From Deltaproteobacteria bacterium (GTDB lineage: Bacteria > Bacillota > Desulfotomaculia > Desulfotomaculales > JAGUVT01): a stretch of 51,279 bases of DNA. Below the pieces are notes generated by a model. It had not been told where the DNA came from and did no database searches. It saw only the letters and a program-made list of their open reading frames with translations. The position numbers and the translations under genes are program-made. Shown piece by piece: positions 38,879 through 48,530 of the stretch. The stretch lies in contig JAGUVT010000011.1 in the NCBI GenBank assembly GCA_020062745.1, positions 1 to 51,279 of the forward strand, written 5' to 3'. The first letter of the stretch is position 1. Each line of letters opens with the position of its first letter.

Positions 38879-40087
38879 TTAAAGTATGTTTCGCGCGCGG
38901 CGCAAGGTCAGCACTTCATCCAGAATGCGGTGGGCTAAAGAAAGCTTGTCCATTTTCGGCAGGGGAATTACAGTTCCGTCAGGGTAAACAAGCGTGGCAA
39001 TATTGGTATCGGCGCCAAAACCGGCGCCCGGCAGGGTAACGTCGTTGGCCACCAAAAGGTCAAGGTTCTTGTGCCGCACTTTCGATAAAGCATTTTCTTC
39101 CACATCGCCGGTTTCAGCCGCAAAACCAACCAGCAACTGCCGTCCCTTACGCCTGCCCAGTTCAAATAATATATCAGGGTTCTTTTCCAGTTCCAAAATC
39201 AGGTTGTTCTCATTCTTTTTTATCTTTTGGACGGCCATTTCTTTAGGCCGGTAATCGGCTACAGCCGCAGATTTCACTACCATGTCAACAGTCGGAAATT
39301 GTTCCATCACCACATCAAACATCTGCCGTGCCGTTTCCACCGGAATCAGCTTTATTCCCGGCGGCGGTTCAAGTCCAACCGCGCCGCTGACCAGGATCAC
39401 CCTGGCACCCCGTCTGGATGCCGCCCTGGCCACAGCATACCCCATCTTGCCGGAACTGCGATTGGTAATATAGCGTACGGGGTCCAGCGGTTCCCTGGTC
39501 GGACCGGCCGTTACCAGCACCGTCATCCCACTTAAATCACCGGCGCGACTCAAAATATCCTTAATCTGCTCCAGAATGATTTCCGGTTCAGGTAACCGCC
39601 CCCTTCCTTCTGTGCCGCAGGCCAGCCTCCCCACCTCCGGCTCCGCCAGGTGGTAGCCCAGTTCCCGAAGCATAGCCAGGTTGCGCTGAACCACCGGGTT
39701 CCGGTACATGTTCACATTCATCGCCGGGCAAAACAGCACCGGGCAGGTAGCTGCCATAATCGTAGTAGAAAGCAAATCGTCGGCAATGCCGCCGGCAACC
39801 TTGCCGATAATATTAGCTGTTGCCGGCACAATCACCAGCAGGTCGGAGCGAGCGGCCATTTCAACATGAGGAATGGGAGCATCTTCCCCGGCAGTAAACA
39901 AACCGGTCCGTACCGGATGACCGGAAAGCACCTGAAAGGTAAGCGGGCTTACAAACGCTTTCGCCGACCTGGTCATCATCACATGTACCTCCGCTTCCAG
40001 TCCGGCCAGGTTGCTGACCAACCAGGCCGCCTTATAAGCAGCAATGCCTCCGGTCACTCCTATAGTAATTACTTTTCCAGCCAGCAT
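38879..40087 (-). CDS. coaBC: Bifunctional phosphopantothenoylcysteine decarboxylase/synthetase CoaBC
   Basis: 402 residues. The N-terminal flavin decarboxylase half has GVTGGIAAYKAAWLVSNL, PIPHVEMAARSDLLVI with the active-site His, and CPAMNVNMY. The C-terminal synthetase half has TAGPTREPLDPVRYITNRSSGKMG, KSAAVADYRPKE and VGFAAETGD. It carries out two steps of coenzyme A synthesis. Part of the conserved yicC-remA-gmk-rpoZ-coaBC order of Firmicutes. Confidence 0.96.
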   Translation of the reverse strand: MLAGKVITIGVTGGIAAYKAAWLVSNLAGLEAEVHVMMTRSAKAFVSPLTFQVLSGHPVRTGLFTAGEDAPIPHVEMAARSDLLVIVPATANIIGKVAGGIADDLLSTTIMAATCPVLFCPAMNVNMYRNPVVQRNLAMLRELGYHLAEPEVGRLACGTEGRGRLPEPEIILEQIKDILSRAGDLSGMTVLVTAGPTREPLDPVRYITNRSSGKMGYAVARAASRRGARVILVSGAVGLEPPPGIKLIPVETARQMFDVVMEQFPTVDMVVKSAAVADYRPKEMAVQKIKKNENNLILELEKNPDILFELGRRKGRQLLVGFAAETGDVEENALSKVRHKNLDLLVANDVTLPGAGFGADTNIATLVYPDGTVIPLPKMDKLSLAHRILDEVLTLRRARNIL

Positions 40088-40100
40088 TTTCCCTCTCCTG

Positions 40101-40307
40101 TTATTTTATCCCCATCCTGGTCCGCCTGTATTTAACCTTATCATCGAAAATCTCCTTTAAGGCCACGGTCACAGGCTTAACTCCAGCGCCGTTACTTTCA
40201 ACATCCATGTTATCAGTTATATTCCGGGCCCTTTTAGCAGCCAGCACCACCAGCGTATAGCGGCTGTCCACCTTCTGCAAAAGCTGATCAAGAGTTGGTT
40301 GATTCAT
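40101..40307 (-). CDS. rpoZ: RNA polymerase omega subunit
   Basis: 68 residues from ATG 40307 (MNQPTLDQLLQKVDSRYTLV); the core DSRYTLVVLAAKRARNI and PVTVALKEIFDDKVKY match omega. The start overlaps the gmk stop by about 20 bp. It stabilises the RNA polymerase core. Confidence 0.93.
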   Translation of the reverse strand: MNQPTLDQLLQKVDSRYTLVVLAAKRARNITDNMDVESNGAGVKPVTVALKEIFDDKVKYRRTRMGIK

Positions 40308-40905
40308 TGAGTCCCCCACTTTTATTCAAATAATATTGAGAACGACACTTCTCGGCGGTAATAATGGAACAGATTTTCGATACCGCCCGTTCTACCTCAT
40401 CATTCACCACCACATAGTCATAACGGCCGGCCAGGCTCATTTCAGCAGCGGCAGAGCGAAGGCGCTTTTCAATCTCCTGCGGCGCATCCGCGCCACGCCG
40501 GCGCAAACGGCGCTCCAGTTCGGCCGGAGAAGGCGGCGCGATAAAAATTAAAACAGCATCCGGATATTTTTCTTTAACCTGCAAAGCACCCTGAATATCT
40601 ATCTCCAATACCACGTCTCTGCCTTCTTCCAGCATCTTTTCAACTGCCTGGCGCGGTGTCCCATAATAATTATCGTAAACTTTTGCCCATTCCAGCAACT
40701 TATCAGCCGCAATCATTTCTTGAAACTTTTCCCCAGTTACAAAATAATAATTTACTCCATTCGTTTCCCCGTTTCTAGGCAACCTGGTAGTTGCCGAAAT
40801 GGAATAAGAAAGGTCTGATAAAAGGGAAAGCAAGGCCCGGTTTACAGTTCCCTTACCGGCCCCGGACGGCCCGGAAATAACAATCAGAATACCTTTCCTG
40901 CCCAC
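40288..40905 (-). CDS. gmk: Guanylate kinase
   Basis: 205 residues from GTG 40905 (MGRKGILIVISGPSGAGKGT), five bases after GGGAG; the open frame upstream is not needed by the family. P-loop SGPSGAGKGT, SATTRLPRNGETNGVNYYF, WAKVYDNYYGTP, EIDIQGALQVK and IFIAPPS are all present. Phosphorylates GMP to GDP. Confidence 0.95.
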   Translation of the reverse strand: MGRKGILIVISGPSGAGKGTVNRALLSLLSDLSYSISATTRLPRNGETNGVNYYFVTGEKFQEMIAADKLLEWAKVYDNYYGTPRQAVEKMLEEGRDVVLEIDIQGALQVKEKYPDAVLIFIAPPSPAELERRLRRRGADAPQEIEKRLRSAAAEMSLAGRYDYVVVNDEVERAVSKICSIITAEKCRSQYYLNKSGGLNESTNS

Positions 40906-40927
40906 AGCCTCTCCCTGCTCAAAATTA

Positions 40928-41203
40928 TTATGCACTTTCTTCCGGGTGAACCGCCGTTGCTTCTTTTGAAACCACACGGTTAGCCACCGTCTCGGGCTGC
41001 ACGGCAGAAAGGATTACGTGTTCACTGTCGGTTACTATTACCGCCCTGGTACGGCGGCCATAAGTGGCATCAATCAGCATACCTCTTTCCCGGGCCTCAT
41101 TAATAACCCGCTTAATTGGAGCCGACTCGGGGCTGATAATAGCTATAACCCGGTTGGCCGAAACAATATTCCCGAAGCCAATATTGATTAACTTGATTTC
41201 CAT
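40928..41203 (-). CDS. remA: RemA/DUF370 family regulatory protein
   Basis: 91 residues: [32 protein letters not shown] (opening part), then [31 protein letters not shown]. This is the RemA (DUF370) family, a DNA-binding regulator of biofilm matrix genes in Bacillus. Gene order next to gmk is conserved. The tail after residue 75 is longer than in Bacillus. Confidence 0.92.
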   Translation of the reverse strand: MEIKLINIGFGNIVSANRVIAIISPESAPIKRVINEARERGMLIDATYGRRTRAVIVTDSEHVILSAVQPETVANRVVSKEATAVHPEESA

Positions 41204-41223
41204 TTGCTTTTCCCTCCCTAAAT

Positions 41224-42105
41224 TTACTCGACATTCTGCACCTGCTCGCGAATCTTTTCCAATTCACTTTTTAACTCCACTACTGCCTGACTGATTACCA
41301 GGTCACCTGCTTTAGAAGCAATCGTATTGACTTCCCTGTTCACTTCCTGAAGCAGAAAATCAAGTTTCCTGCCCACCGCTTCTTCCGCCGCCAGGCAAGC
41401 CTGTACCTGCTTCAGGTGGCTTGCCAGACGGACAACTTCTTCAGTTATATCAGAACGCTCGGCAAGCAAGGCCACTTCACAAGCCAGCCTGTTCTCATCA
41501 ATTAAACTGCCGGCCATGATTTCCTGCAAGCGCACATGCAGCCTTTCCCGGTACTCCTCGACAACCAGCGGAGATCTTTCCTTGATCTTTTCGTTTAGCC
41601 GGGCCACCACCTCCAACCGTCTGGAAATGTCCGCCGCCAGCTCCGCTCCCTCCGCTGCCTTCATTTGAACCAGGTGTTCCGTAGCGTCTTCCACCGCCTG
41701 CTTGACAGCCGGCCAACATTCTAAAGCATCTATCACCGGTTCTCCAACCACAAAAATATTGGGTAAATTAACCAGATCCTCCAACTCGATTTCTCCGGCC
41801 GCTCCGGTAATTTCCTGAAGTTCTTTTATTGCCTTATAATACGCCACCGCCAAAAGCTTGTCAACTTTTACCGTCCTGGCTGCATCAGGATTCTCCTGTA
41901 TGGATAAAAAAACATCTACCCGGCCCCGGGCCACACGCCCCAGAATCAAGCGTCTGATCCGGTCTTCCAAAAGCAACAGAAGTCGCGGCAGCCTCGGAAA
42001 AACAACTTCTTTGTAACGGTGGTTAACAGCCTTAAGCTCCACAATAAATTGATACTCCTGAACAATAGCTTCCCCCCGGCCATAGCCGGTCATGCTCTTT
42101 AACAA
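41224..42105 (-). CDS. YicC family protein
   Basis: 293 residues with [10 protein letters not shown] at the N-terminus, [26 protein letters not shown] and the C-terminal [24 protein letters not shown]. YicC proteins are conserved endoribonuclease-type proteins whose gene sits by remA and gmk in Firmicutes. Complete and of normal length. Confidence 0.93.
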   Translation of the reverse strand: MLKSMTGYGRGEAIVQEYQFIVELKAVNHRYKEVVFPRLPRLLLLLEDRIRRLILGRVARGRVDVFLSIQENPDAARTVKVDKLLAVAYYKAIKELQEITGAAGEIELEDLVNLPNIFVVGEPVIDALECWPAVKQAVEDATEHLVQMKAAEGAELAADISRRLEVVARLNEKIKERSPLVVEEYRERLHVRLQEIMAGSLIDENRLACEVALLAERSDITEEVVRLASHLKQVQACLAAEEAVGRKLDFLLQEVNREVNTIASKAGDLVISQAVVELKSELEKIREQVQNVE

Positions 42106-42137
42106 ATCTGCACCACCTTAAAACCTTAAATTTCTAC

Positions 42138-43331
42138 CTATTTTATCATGGCCAGAACGGCCGCCATACGGTTCAAGCCATCCTCGATATTTTTCAGGGA
42201 GGTAGCATAAGAAAGGCGGAAATAATTATCATTGCCGAAAGCTGCGCCGGGTACAACCGCTACTCTGGCTTCATCCAGTAAAACTTCAGCCAGATCACTC
42301 GCCGAACGAATAACCTTACCCTGATAAGGCCAGCCGAAGTAGGCCTGCACATTAGGGAAAAGGTAAAAGGCTCCGCCGGGCCGGTTGCAGACCAGACCGG
42401 GAATTATCAGCAGTCGTTCCAGCATGTAGTCCCTGCGGGAGGCAAACTCCGCTACCATTTGTCCTAAGGGTTCCTGCGGCCCGGCCAGGGCTGCCACAGC
42501 AGCCTGCTGCGCTATTGAAGCAGGGTTGGAAGTAGCATGGCTTTGTAAATCGGCCATAGCTGAAGCCACCGGCAGCGGCGCTGCCGCATAACCAATCCGC
42601 CAACCGGTCATGGCATAGGCTTTGGAAACTCCATTAATGATTACCGTGCGCTCTTTCAGCGCCGGACTCAGAGAAACAATGCTTATATGTTCCAGCCCGT
42701 CGTAAATCAGCTTCTCGTAAATCTCATCGGAAATTACCGCCATTTCATGCTTCAAAATTATTTCTGCCAGAGCTTGCAGCTCTGCCCCGGTATAAACCGC
42801 CCCGGTAGGATTGCCGGGACTGTTTAAAATTAAAAGCCTGGTATGGGAAGTAACAGCCGCCGACAGCCCAGCCGGGGTCAGCTTGAACCCGTTCTCCATT
42901 GCGGTATTAACAATGACCGGCCTCGCTCCGGCCAGCTTGATCTGCTCCAGGTAACTGACCCAGTAAGGAGCCGGCAGAATCACCTCATCCCCGGGTTGAC
43001 AAAGCACCTGAATAGCATTATAAAGCGAATGTTTGGCCCCAACCGAAACCACGATTTGCGCCGGGTCATACTCCAGATTTTGATCCCGGCGCAGCTTTTG
43101 GACAATGGCCTTTTTCAACTCCACCGTCCCCGCTACCGGAGTGTACTTGGTCATGCCGGCACGGATCGCATCAACAGCCGCTGCTTTTATATGCTCCGGA
43201 GTATCAAAATCCGGCTCACCCACGCCAAAGTTGATTACCTTTTCACCGGCCGCCATCATCTGCTTGGCCCTGGCGTCAATCGCCAGAGTGGGTGACGGGC
43301 TTATTTGCAAGGCCCGGTCCGCTAATCTCAC
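42138..43331 (-). CDS. Class I/II aminotransferase, probably aspartate aminotransferase
   Basis: 397 residues of the PLP fold-type I family: NFGVGEPDFDTPEHIK, GAKHSLYNAIQVL, NSPGNPTGAVY, SDEIYEKLIYDG and the PLP Lys in NGVSKAYAMTGWRIGY. The sequence pattern is that of Ib-type aspartate aminotransferases. Located next to dapL and dapF, so it may supply amino donors for aspartate-family synthesis. Confidence 0.9.
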   Translation of the reverse strand: MRLADRALQISPSPTLAIDARAKQMMAAGEKVINFGVGEPDFDTPEHIKAAAVDAIRAGMTKYTPVAGTVELKKAIVQKLRRDQNLEYDPAQIVVSVGAKHSLYNAIQVLCQPGDEVILPAPYWVSYLEQIKLAGARPVIVNTAMENGFKLTPAGLSAAVTSHTRLLILNSPGNPTGAVYTGAELQALAEIILKHEMAVISDEIYEKLIYDGLEHISIVSLSPALKERTVIINGVSKAYAMTGWRIGYAAAPLPVASAMADLQSHATSNPASIAQQAAVAALAGPQEPLGQMVAEFASRRDYMLERLLIIPGLVCNRPGGAFYLFPNVQAYFGWPYQGKVIRSASDLAEVLLDEARVAVVPGAAFGNDNYFRLSYATSLKNIEDGLNRMAAVLAMIK

Positions 43332-43379
43332 TTTACCCCCTCCTATAAATGAAGAAAATTAGCCACAGCAAATTTACTC

Positions 43380-44558
43380 CTAAAATTGCACCCTATCGAT
43401 ACTCTGTCCGATCCGGCCGACAGCTTCTAGAATCCGTTCCTTTTCTACAGTTAAAGCCATGCGGATGTAGCCGGCGCCGCCCGGGCCGTAGCCGGTGCCC
43501 GGCGTGATGACCACGCCGGCCTTCTCCAGCACCAGTTCGGCAAAAGATTCCGATGAATATCCGGCCGGTACCGGCGCCCAAACGTAAAAAGTAGCTTTAG
43601 GCTTCTGGAGCCGCCAGCCCAGGCTGTTTAAGCCGTCAACCAGGGCATCCCGCCGCTCCCGGTAAACTTCGTTCATTTCGGCCACACTGTCCTGCACACC
43701 GCTCAGCGCGGCAACAGCAGCATACTGGATGGCCTGAAACACACCGGAGTCAATATTGGACTTAAGCCTGCCCAGAGCTTCGATGACCCGGGCGTTACCC
43801 GCCTCCCAGCCGATCCGCCAGCCGGTCATGTTATAAATCTTGGACAGGGAATGAAACTCAATCCCCACCTCTTTAGCTCCGGGCACCTGCAAGAAACTGG
43901 ACGGCCGGTAACCGTCATAGGCCATGTCCGAATAAGGCGCATCATGACAGACCAGGATGTTGTACCGGCGGGCAAAAGCTACCACTTCCCGGAAGAAAGA
44001 TTCACCGGCCACCGCCCCGGTGGGATTATTCGGGTAATTGATAAACATCATCTTCGCCTTCTCCGCCACCGCCCCGGGAATGGCCGCCAGGTCCGGCAGG
44101 TACCCCCTTTCGGCATATAGCGTCATCAGGTAAGGTTCGGCTCCGGCCAGGATCGCCCCTCCGGCATAAACCGGATAGGCCGGGTCGGGCACCAGAACGG
44201 TATCACCAGGATCCAGGTAACACCAGGAAATATGGGCGATACCTTCTTTCGATCCGAGCAGGGAAACAACCTCGGTACGAGGGTCCAGTTCCACCCCGAA
44301 CCTTTTCCGGTACCACTCCGCCACCGCCCGCCGGTAGCTCAACATGCCGGCCGACGAAGGGTACTGGTGATTGGCCGGGTTCTGCGCCTCCTTGATCAGT
44401 TCCCGGATAATATGTTCCGGTGTCGGCCGGTCGGGATCTCCGATACCCAGATTGATTAGATCCACCCCGGCCTCCCGCTTTTCTTCAATGAGCCGCTCAA
44501 TCCGGGCAAAAAGATAAGGCGGCAAATTTTTAATCCGCTGCGCTTCCGTAAACTGCAA
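43380..44558 (-). CDS. dapL: LL-diaminopimelate aminotransferase
   Basis: 392 residues with [52 protein letters not shown] and PLP Lys in [20 protein letters not shown]. The SKEGI and GYRPSSFL features point to DapL rather than AspC. It makes LL-diaminopimelate directly from tetrahydrodipicolinate, and dapF lies immediately upstream, which supports the call. TTG start with AAAGGGG upstream. Confidence 0.87.
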   Translation of the reverse strand: MQFTEAQRIKNLPPYLFARIERLIEEKREAGVDLINLGIGDPDRPTPEHIIRELIKEAQNPANHQYPSSAGMLSYRRAVAEWYRKRFGVELDPRTEVVSLLGSKEGIAHISWCYLDPGDTVLVPDPAYPVYAGGAILAGAEPYLMTLYAERGYLPDLAAIPGAVAEKAKMMFINYPNNPTGAVAGESFFREVVAFARRYNILVCHDAPYSDMAYDGYRPSSFLQVPGAKEVGIEFHSLSKIYNMTGWRIGWEAGNARVIEALGRLKSNIDSGVFQAIQYAAVAALSGVQDSVAEMNEVYRERRDALVDGLNSLGWRLQKPKATFYVWAPVPAGYSSESFAELVLEKAGVVITPGTGYGPGGAGYIRMALTVEKERILEAVGRIGQSIDRVQF

Positions 44559-44633
44559 CCTGCCTTAACCCCTTTCTCTTAGAAATTAAGCTATCAGCGT
44601 TCAGCGCTAAGTTTTCATACTACGGACTACCGA

Positions 44634-45476
44634 CTACCGTCCCTCAGGCCAGTTCCCCGTGAACACTTCTTCGGCCGGGCCGGTCATGTAAACATGACCG
44701 TCTTTTGACCATTCGATCAGGAGGTCACCCGCAGCCAGATGCACCGTTACCGCACGCCCGGTAAAGCCGTTCAACGCTCCGGCCACCGCCGCGGCACAGG
44801 CCCCGGTGCCGCAGGCCATGGTCTCTCCGGCCCCCCGTTCCCACACCTTCATCCGCACTTGCGCCGGGTTTACCGCCTCAACGAATTCCACGTTGGTTCT
44901 CTGCGGAAAGGACGGATGCGTCTCCAGGCGAGGCCCGATTTCAGCCAGGGGCACTTTTTCAATATCAGGCACAAAAATAACGCAGTGCGGGTTACCCATT
45001 GAAACGCCGGTAACGTGCCAGGTACTGCCGTCCAGAACCAGCGGCTCGTTCAACACCCGGCCGGGCGGGCCGGTCATGGGAATTTCCGACCGTTCCAGGT
45101 GCGGCTCGCCCATATCCACCCGCACGGCAGCCACCCGGTTTCCTTCAAAAAGCAATACCGGCTTCATAACCCCGGCCAGCGTCTCCACCCGCACCTCTTT
45201 CCGGCAAACAATGCCGCGTTCGTAAAGAAACCTGGCCGCACACCGGACGGCATTGCCGCACATCTCCGCCTCACTGCCGTCAGGATTGAAAATGCGCATC
45301 CCAACGTCCGCCTTATCCGACGGAAGCAAAAGCACCAGGCCATCCGCCCCGATACCGAAACGCCGGTCGCACGCCCGGCGGGCCAACCCCGGAAGATCCC
45401 CGGACCAAACCGGCTCCTGCAAACAATTAATCAGTATAAAATCATTGCCCAACCCCTGCACCTTGGTAAACAACAA
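44634..45476 (-). CDS. dapF: Diaminopimelate epimerase
   Basis: 280 residues with both catalytic Cys motifs, [11 protein letters not shown] and [11 protein letters not shown], plus [16 protein letters not shown] at the N-terminus and GNPHCVIFV. Converts LL- to meso-diaminopimelate for lysine and peptidoglycan. TTG start; GGAGGGGG lies 11 bases upstream. Confidence 0.95.
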   Translation of the reverse strand: MLFTKVQGLGNDFILINCLQEPVWSGDLPGLARRACDRRFGIGADGLVLLLPSDKADVGMRIFNPDGSEAEMCGNAVRCAARFLYERGIVCRKEVRVETLAGVMKPVLLFEGNRVAAVRVDMGEPHLERSEIPMTGPPGRVLNEPLVLDGSTWHVTGVSMGNPHCVIFVPDIEKVPLAEIGPRLETHPSFPQRTNVEFVEAVNPAQVRMKVWERGAGETMACGTGACAAAVAGALNGFTGRAVTVHLAAGDLLIEWSKDGHVYMTGPAEEVFTGNWPEGR

Positions 45477-45575
45477 GACAAATCAAGCCCCCTCCGGATA
45501 AAGGACTGGTAGAACAGTTTAATTAAAAATTGCCTAACCGGCTTTATTTTAACTGAATTTCATTAATTATACCAT

Positions 45576-48311
45576 TTAAACTTTCAAATAGACAATTTTT
45601 TCTCCGGCCCTGGTCTGCAGTCGGCGGAAGAAAATACCCGCCACCAGCGGCGCCGCAGAGATACTCAGAACCAGCGCCCAGTGTTCTATTCCTAAAGGCA
45701 CGGTATGAAACACCGGATTTAAAAACGGTACGTAGTTCGCCGCCAGTTGAAGCATAGCCGACACTGCCACTGCCAGCACCAGGTAAGGGTTGGTAAACAG
45801 ACCCAGTTCCAAAATGGTATGAAACTCGGAACGGCAGGCAAAAACATAAAACAACTGAAAAAAAACCAGGGTATTGAAAGCAATGGTACGCGCCAGATCA
45901 ACACTTCCCGCAGCCAGCCCGATGTAAAAAGCAAGCAGGGTTCCAATGCCGACTGCCACCCCGGTGGCAACTATCCGCCAAGCCAGTCCGTGGGCAAAAA
46001 TGCTTTCCTGCGGCACTCTCGGCGGGCGGTACATAATATCCCGGTCTGCCGGATCAATGCCCAGCGCAATTGCCGGCAGGCCGTCGGTAACCAGGTTCAT
46101 CCAGAGCAACTGAATAGGCAGAAGAGGCAGAGGCAGCCCGGCCAACATGGCCAGAAACAACGCTAAAACCTCGCCCACATTGCAGGAAAGGAGGTAGCGA
46201 ATAAACTTGCGGATATTGTCATAGATGCCTCTTCCTTCTTCCACGGCAGCAACAATACTGCTGAAGTTGTCATCGGTTAAAACCATGGCTGAAGCCTCCT
46301 TGGTAACGTCAGTACCGTTTATGCCCATGGCAATCCCAATATCGGCTTCTTTTACCGCCGGGGCATCATTTACACCGTCTCCGGTCATGGCCACTACGTG
46401 ACCGGCCTGTTTGAGCGCCCGCACAATACTCAGCTTGTGCCTGGGTGAAACCCTGGCGTATACTCCCACTTGATTGACCGCCTCCTGCAGTTCCCGGTCA
46501 GACATCCGGTCCAGGTCGGCCCCGCTGAGCACACGCCCGCCTTTTACCAGCAAACCCAGCTCCCTTGCTGTCGCCCTGGCCGTGAGCTCATGATCGCCGG
46601 TTATCATCACCGCCTTGATGCCGGCATGGCGGCAGGTCTGCACAGCCTGTACCGCTGCCGGTCGGGGCGGGTCGATCATCCCCGCCAGCCCGGCAAAAAC
46701 CAGTCGCTGTTCCATATTTTCTTCCGTATAGTCTTCGAAATCCGCCGGCAGTTCCCGGTAAGCAAAAGCCAGCACCCGCAGCGCCCGGCCGGCCAGCAGA
46801 GAAATTTGCTCCAAAATAATCGCCCGCCCGGCATCACTAAGGGGCAGCAACCGGTCATTCCGGTAATGATGGGTACAAAGTCTCAATACATTCTCCGGAG
46901 CTCCTTTAGTATAAACCACCCGGGTTCCGTCAGCACGCCGGTATACTACAGTCATCATCTTACGCCCGGAATCAAAAGGTAGTTCCGCCACCCTTTCTTC
47001 CCCTTGCTCGACTCTCTCCCGCCAAACTCCAGCCTTTGCCGCCATAACCAGCAGCGCCCCCTCGGTGGGATCCCCGGAAATATTCCACTTTCTTGCCGGG
47101 CAACCGGAAACAATTTCACGAAAAACCCCGCCCACGGAAATCGAATCCTTCTTTAATAAAGCATTATTGCAAAGGGCGGCAACCCGCATCATAATCTCAA
47201 AAGCCGTTCCACGCCTGTCCCTCAAATCGACAAACTCTCCCTTGGGATCATATCCCTCACCGGTTACATCATATACTTCCCCGTTTACCAGTATTTTTCT
47301 AACCGTCATCTCGTTCCGGGTCAGGGTGCCGGTCTTATCCGCACAAACCACAGTGGCACAGCCCAGGGTTTCCACGGTGGATAACTTGCGGACAATGGCA
47401 TGGCGGCGAATCATTCGCTGTACCCCAATAGCCAGAGTAACTGTAACAATAGCCGGCAGACTTTCCGGAATAGCCGCCACCGCCAGGCTTATTCCGGTAA
47501 GCAGCATCAGGTAAGCCTCTTCGCCCCGCAAAATTCCCGCTACCGCCACCACCACACAAATAGCCAGGCAAAAAACTACAATTGTCTTTCCCAAGCGATC
47601 CAGACGGCGTTGCAGGGGAGTTTCTTCCGGACCGGCTTCCTGAATCATACCGGCAATGCGGCCCATTTCAGTCGCCATGCCGGTAGCCACCACCACACCC
47701 CGGCCCCGGCCCCGGCTCACTAACGTCCCCATAAAGGCCATGTTGCCGGCATCGCCCGGCGCCAGATTCTTCCCTCGCAGGGTTTCGACCTGTTTTCTGA
47801 CCGGCATTGACTCACCAGTTAGAGAAGATTCCTCAATTTCCAGACTGCTCACTTTAAGCAAACGGACATCGGCCGGCACCCGGTCTCCGGCCTCCAGCAG
47901 CACAATATCACCGGGCGCAAGTTCCTTAGCCGGTATACGGCGCTCCTGCCCGTCACGAATTATTCTTGCTTCCGGGGCAGTCAACTGCTGCAAAGCTTCC
48001 ATGGAACGTTCGGCCCGGTACTCCTGGATAAAACCAAGGAAAGCATTCACTACTATGATAAATATTATGGTCAGAGCATCAGCGTATTCGCCCAGAAAAC
48101 CGGAAATCAACACGGCAGCCAGGAGAGTCAACACCATAAAATCTTTAAACTGCCTGAGAAACAGTTGCCAGGGAGAAATTCCCGGCAGCCCGTCCAGTTG
48201 ATTGGGCCCGATCCTCCCGGCTCTTTCCCTTGCTTCCTTCTCCGTCAGTCCTTTTTCTTCACTCGACTGCAGCCGTTCCAGCACTTCCTGCCCTGCCAGA
48301 TTATACCACAC
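45576..48311 (-). CDS. P-type cation ATPase, PMCA/SERCA-like (probable Ca2+ exporter)
   Basis: 911 residues with the type IIA P-ATPase plan: an N-terminal cation domain, LTGESMPVRK actuator loop, TM4 AVAAIPESLPAIVTVTLAIGVQRM, phosphorylation site CADKTGTLTRNEMT, MTGDGVNDAPAVKEADIGIAMG hinge, TM5 NVGEVLALFLAML and TM6 LLWMNLVTDGLPAIALGIDP. TM4 reads PESL where many relatives have PEGL, otherwise the SERCA-type calcium-binding residues are kept. About ten membrane segments. GTG start with GGGGTGA upstream. Substrate Ca2+ inferred from family; other divalent ions possible. Confidence 0.92.
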   Translation of the reverse strand: MWYNLAGQEVLERLQSSEEKGLTEKEARERAGRIGPNQLDGLPGISPWQLFLRQFKDFMVLTLLAAVLISGFLGEYADALTIIFIIVVNAFLGFIQEYRAERSMEALQQLTAPEARIIRDGQERRIPAKELAPGDIVLLEAGDRVPADVRLLKVSSLEIEESSLTGESMPVRKQVETLRGKNLAPGDAGNMAFMGTLVSRGRGRGVVVATGMATEMGRIAGMIQEAGPEETPLQRRLDRLGKTIVVFCLAICVVVAVAGILRGEEAYLMLLTGISLAVAAIPESLPAIVTVTLAIGVQRMIRRHAIVRKLSTVETLGCATVVCADKTGTLTRNEMTVRKILVNGEVYDVTGEGYDPKGEFVDLRDRRGTAFEIMMRVAALCNNALLKKDSISVGGVFREIVSGCPARKWNISGDPTEGALLVMAAKAGVWRERVEQGEERVAELPFDSGRKMMTVVYRRADGTRVVYTKGAPENVLRLCTHHYRNDRLLPLSDAGRAIILEQISLLAGRALRVLAFAYRELPADFEDYTEENMEQRLVFAGLAGMIDPPRPAAVQAVQTCRHAGIKAVMITGDHELTARATARELGLLVKGGRVLSGADLDRMSDRELQEAVNQVGVYARVSPRHKLSIVRALKQAGHVVAMTGDGVNDAPAVKEADIGIAMGINGTDVTKEASAMVLTDDNFSSIVAAVEEGRGIYDNIRKFIRYLLSCNVGEVLALFLAMLAGLPLPLLPIQLLWMNLVTDGLPAIALGIDPADRDIMYRPPRVPQESIFAHGLAWRIVATGVAVGIGTLLAFYIGLAAGSVDLARTIAFNTLVFFQLFYVFACRSEFHTILELGLFTNPYLVLAVAVSAMLQLAANYVPFLNPVFHTVPLGIEHWALVLSISAAPLVAGIFFRRLQTRAGEKIVYLKV

Positions 48312-48438
48312 CGGAATGTCACCCCTTTTTCCTGATTATTCCTTATGGATATTCAACGCACCAAAAAAAAATAACCCGGCAACACGGTAAAGACAATTTT
48401 CTGAACCTCCAGGCCACAATCAAAATTACAATTTTTGC

Positions 48439-48467
48439 TTTACAAATCATCTCCAGTTTTTTATAAT
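48439..48467 (+). promoter_or_regulatory. Sigma-A-like promoter of the SLH-protein gene
   Basis: TTTACA (48439-48444), a 17-nt spacer and a perfect TATAAT (48462-48467). The predicted transcript starts near 48474, about 57 nt before the ATG at 48531. Confidence 0.7.
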
Positions 48468-48530
48468 AAATGTCAATGCATTTCACAACGAGCAGGAATA
48501 AATTTTTTTAAGTGCACTGGTAAATAAAAG